Assembly: GCA_005879775.1 (NCBI GenBank)
Contig: VBJX01000125.1
Coordinates: forward strand, 1-6,820
Origin: Chloroflexota bacterium
Lineage (GTDB): Bacteria; Chloroflexota; Limnocylindria; QHBO01
DNA: 6,820 nt
Reading direction: 5' to 3'
The notes beneath the pieces were generated by a model. It was given only the letters and a program-made list of their open reading frames with translations. It ran no database searches and had not been told where the DNA came from. A program made the position numbers and the translations under genes. Positions 4,763-6,820 of this stretch are shown here, piece after piece. Numbering within the stretch: the first letter of the stretch is position 1; every line of letters begins with the position of its first letter.

Positions 4763-6820
4763 ATGCAGACACTGCTGAACGACCTGCGTCACGCGACACG
4801 GCGGCTGCTGCGCAGCCCCGGTTTCACCGCCCTGGCCGTGCTCACGGTCGGTCTCGGAGTCGGCGCCACGACCGTGATGTTCAGCGCGGTGCACGGCGTC
4901 CTGCTCAAGCCCCTGTCCTACCCCGAGCCGGAACGGCTGGTCATGATCCGCGGGGCGACCCGGGCCCGGCCCGGCAGGCCCGGCGTGATCTCGTATCCCG
5001 ACTACCGCGACTGGCGACACGAGAGCCGGAGCTTCGAGAGCATCGCGGCGCTGCGCGCGGCCGACGTCACCCTGGCGGGGCCCGGCGGTCCGGAGCGCAT
5101 CGAAGGGGCGCGGGTCACCGCGAGCTTCTTCCAGGCCTTGCGCGTGGTGCCGGCCCTCGGCCACCTGTTCCCGGCGGAGGTGGACCAACCCGGTGGCGAG
5201 CCGGTGGCCGTCCTGGGCCACGGCTTGTGGCGGCGGCTAGGCGCCGACCCCACGCTCGTGGGCCGGAGCCTCACCCTCAGCGGACAGCCCCACACGGTCA
5301 TCGGCATCCTGCCCGCGAGCTTCCGTCCGCCGCGCGAAGTGGAGCGTGCCCAGGTCTTCGCCCCCCTGGCCCTGGACGGCGACTCGCTCGAGCAGCGCGG
5401 CAACCGGTCCCTGGCTGCGATCGGCCGCCTCCGCTCCGGGGTGAGCATCGCCCAGGCCCGGGCGGAGCTGGCCGCCGTCGCCCTGCGCCTCGAGAAAGAG
5501 CACCCCGACAACACCGGAGTGGGAGCGATGGTGGAGTCGCTGCATGCGGACACGGTGGGCGAGCTGCGCCGGCCGCTCCTGGTCCTGCTGGGTGCGGTGG
5601 CGTTCGTCCTCCTCATCGCCTGCACCAACATGGCCAACCTGGTGCTGCCCCGGGCCCTGGCCCGGCGAAAAGAGGTGGCGATCCGGGCCGCGCTGGGTGC
5701 GGGGCGGTCGCGACTGGTCCGCCAGCTCCTCACCGAGAGCATCCTGCTGGGAGTGGTGGGCGGCGCGGCCGGACTCGGCTTGGCTCACTGGGGCCTCGAC
5801 GCCCTGGTGTCCCTCGCGCCCCCGAGCACGCCGCGCCTTCAAGACATCGCGCTCGACGGCCGGGTGCTGGGGTTCTCCCTGGCGCTCTCCCTGGTCACCG
5901 GGGTGGCCTTCGGCCTCCTTCCGGCTCTCTCCGCGGCGCGCACCGACGTCCAGGCGGCCTTGCACGACTCCGGCCGGAGCCCGGGCCTGGCGCGCCATCC
6001 GGGCGCCCGCCTCCTCGTCGTCGCCGAGATCGCCCTCTCCCTGGTCCTGATGGCGGGCGCCGGACTCCTGCTCGAGAGCTTCCGTCGCCTGCTGTCCGTG
6101 GATCCCGGCTTCGATCCCCACGACGTTCTGACCTTCGAGTTGTCGCTGCCCGGCCCGCGGTACCCACGGCCGGACCAGCGCGCCGCCTTCTACGCCGACC
6201 TCCTCGAGCGCGTGCGCATCCTGCCCGGGGTGATCTCGGCCGCGGCCATCACGCCCCTGCCGCTCGGAGGCGACGGCGGCATCGCTACCCGCTTCACCGT
6301 GGAAGGCCAGCCCGCGCCGGCGCCGGGCCAGAAGCCACGCGCCGAGTACCGCGCCGTGACCTCCGGCTATTTCGAGACCATGCGCATCCCGCTGAAGAAG
6401 GGACGCACGTTCGACGACCGCGACCGCCGAGAGGCCCCGCCGGTGGCGGTCGTCAACCAGACCCTGGCCGACCAGGTCTTCCCCGGCCAGGACCCGCTCG
6501 GCCAGCGGATCCGCATCGGCATCGGGACGGACGAGAGCGACCCCCACACCTTCGAGGTGGTGGGCGTGGTGGGCGACGTCCGCCCCTCCGGCCGTCACGT
6601 CTCCGCCCCGCCCGAGATCTACGTGCCGCACCCGCAGCAGAGCTGGTCCTGGATGAGCCTGGTCGTGCGCGCCTCCGGCGATGCCGTCTCCCTCGCGGGC
6701 GCGCTCCGGCGCGAGGTGGCCGCGCTCGATTCCGAACAGGCCCTCTACAACGTGCGGCCCCTGCTCGAGCTGCTCTCCGACTCGCTGGCCGCGCACCGTT
6801 TCATCATGGCCCTTCTCGGC
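4763..6820 (+). CDS. ADOP-family (MacB/FtsX-like) permease; 3' end beyond the window
   Basis: 686 residues are visible without a stop or frameshift. The order is as expected for an inner-membrane ADOP protein. Helix 1 lies at about 21-48 (FTALAVLTVGLGVGATTVMF). The first periplasmic MacB-like domain follows (SYPDYRDWRHES at 78-89, RVTASFF at 117-123). Helix 2 is at about 271-294 (VLLIACTNMANL), then RKEVAIRAALGAGRSRLVRQ, helix 3 at about 322-350, helix 4 at about 369-393 (GVAFGLLPALSAARTD) and helix 5 at about 415-440. The second periplasmic domain runs from 441, including VDPGFDPHDVLTFEL and FEVVGVVGDVRPSG, to RFIMALLG at the edge, where the last FtsX block should begin. Roughly 120 residues are missing. 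The ATG at 4763 is inferred from the family N-terminus (LLNDLRHATRRLLRSPGFTA). It abuts the broken end of the preceding permease, and no clear ribosome binding site precedes it. The ATPase encoded upstream is its likely energy source; the substrate is unknown. Confidence 0.93.
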   Translation, partial: MQTLLNDLRHATRRLLRSPGFTALAVLTVGLGVGATTVMFSAVHGVLLKPLSYPEPERLVMIRGATRARPGRPGVISYPDYRDWRHESRSFESIAALRAADVTLAGPGGPERIEGARVTASFFQALRVVPALGHLFPAEVDQPGGEPVAVLGHGLWRRLGADPTLVGRSLTLSGQPHTVIGILPASFRPPREVERAQVFAPLALDGDSLEQRGNRSLAAIGRLRSGVSIAQARAELAAVALRLEKEHPDNTGVGAMVESLHADTVGELRRPLLVLLGAVAFVLLIACTNMANLVLPRALARRKEVAIRAALGAGRSRLVRQLLTESILLGVVGGAAGLGLAHWGLDALVSLAPPSTPRLQDIALDGRVLGFSLALSLVTGVAFGLLPALSAARTDVQAALHDSGRSPGLARHPGARLLVVAEIALSLVLMAGAGLLLESFRRLLSVDPGFDPHDVLTFELSLPGPRYPRPDQRAAFYADLLERVRILPGVISAAAITPLPLGGDGGIATRFTVEGQPAPAPGQKPRAEYRAVTSGYFETMRIPLKKGRTFDDRDRREAPPVAVVNQTLADQVFPGQDPLGQRIRIGIGTDESDPHTFEVVGVVGDVRPSGRHVSAPPEIYVPHPQQSWSWMSLVVRASGDAVSLAGALRREVAALDSEQALYNVRPLLELLSDSLAAHRFIMALLG

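Larger units (their letters stand above)
3237..4778 (+). pseudogene. ADOP-family (MacB/FtsX-like) permease, internally rearranged and frameshifted
   Basis: An intact relative would be about 800 residues, arranged as helix, periplasmic domain, FtsX helices, second periplasmic domain and FtsX helices. Here the N-terminus and most of helix 1 are normal (residues 1-36, SPAFTAIAILTLALG). Residues about 35-73 are then a copy of the protein's own C-terminal membrane region. The first periplasmic domain resumes at VVSARFFPILGEPMLGRTF and continues through helix 2 (LLIACANVAHLSLARA) to RRALGASNGDL. Near 4097-4100 the helix-3 region is missing and the reading frame moves by one. The next frame gives VEALRRLEPAGLPRLS and LFGLAPALSSARADL. 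At about 4293-4305 a stretch equal to roughly 240 residues of the next gene is gone. The final FtsX part (RPRFNMLLLSAFALLALAL, TREIGVRLALGARPG) then runs to ARRAARIDP at about 4757 without the usual last residues or a stop. The frame that begins at 3237 ends at 4778 as nonsense sequence. A working transporter subunit is very unlikely. Confidence 0.85.

Noticed and set aside
5237..6796. Long minus-strand open frame (519 codons)
   Set aside because: It is antisense to the intact second permease, and its translation is low-complexity and His/Gly/Arg-rich with no recognisable domain.

Overview
The window is very GC-rich bacterial DNA, densely coding, with no RNA genes, CRISPR arrays or recognisable insertion sequences. 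The best guess for the source is Acidobacteriota. This rests on two large MacB/FtsX-type permeases of the kind named after that phylum (acidobacterial duplicated orphan permeases, ADOP) and on an ABC ATPase variant that I associate, from memory, with the same group. This is inference from gene content, not a phylogenetic result.

Layout. Positions 1-959 (minus strand) hold most of a secreted, probably lipid-anchored type I sulfatase that runs off the left edge. Facing away from it, 1022-1475 is the wreck of a beta-lactamase-fold serine hydrolase: both ends are recognisable but the catalytic middle is gone and the frame is broken. From 1588 to the right edge everything lies on the plus strand: a receiver-only response regulator (1588-2013), a MacB/LolD-type ABC ATPase (2158-2823), a 77-residue Fis-type helix-turn-helix protein (2993-3226), a badly rearranged ADOP permease (3237 to about 4762), and an ADOP permease that is intact as far as the window shows (4763 to beyond 6820).

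How they may work together. The ATPase and the permeases are the two halves of a MacB-like inner-membrane export or mechanotransmission system. The receiver and the Fis domain look like the two ends of a response regulator made as separate proteins, so the plus-strand block may be a self-regulated transport module. Two sigma-54-like -24/-12 sequences lie just before the receiver gene and just before the Fis gene. The second has two dyads upstream of it. All of these sites are candidates only.

The most unusual feature is the first permease gene. A 117-bp segment encoding its own C-terminal membrane region occurs a second time near its 5' end (115/117 identical), in place of the start of the first periplasmic domain. 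Three more junctions remove a membrane helix (with a frame change), the whole second periplasmic domain, and the last few codons. With the similarly gutted serine hydrolase, this points to a locus shaped by repeated internal deletions between duplicated genes, or to a misassembly. Read mapping would decide between these.
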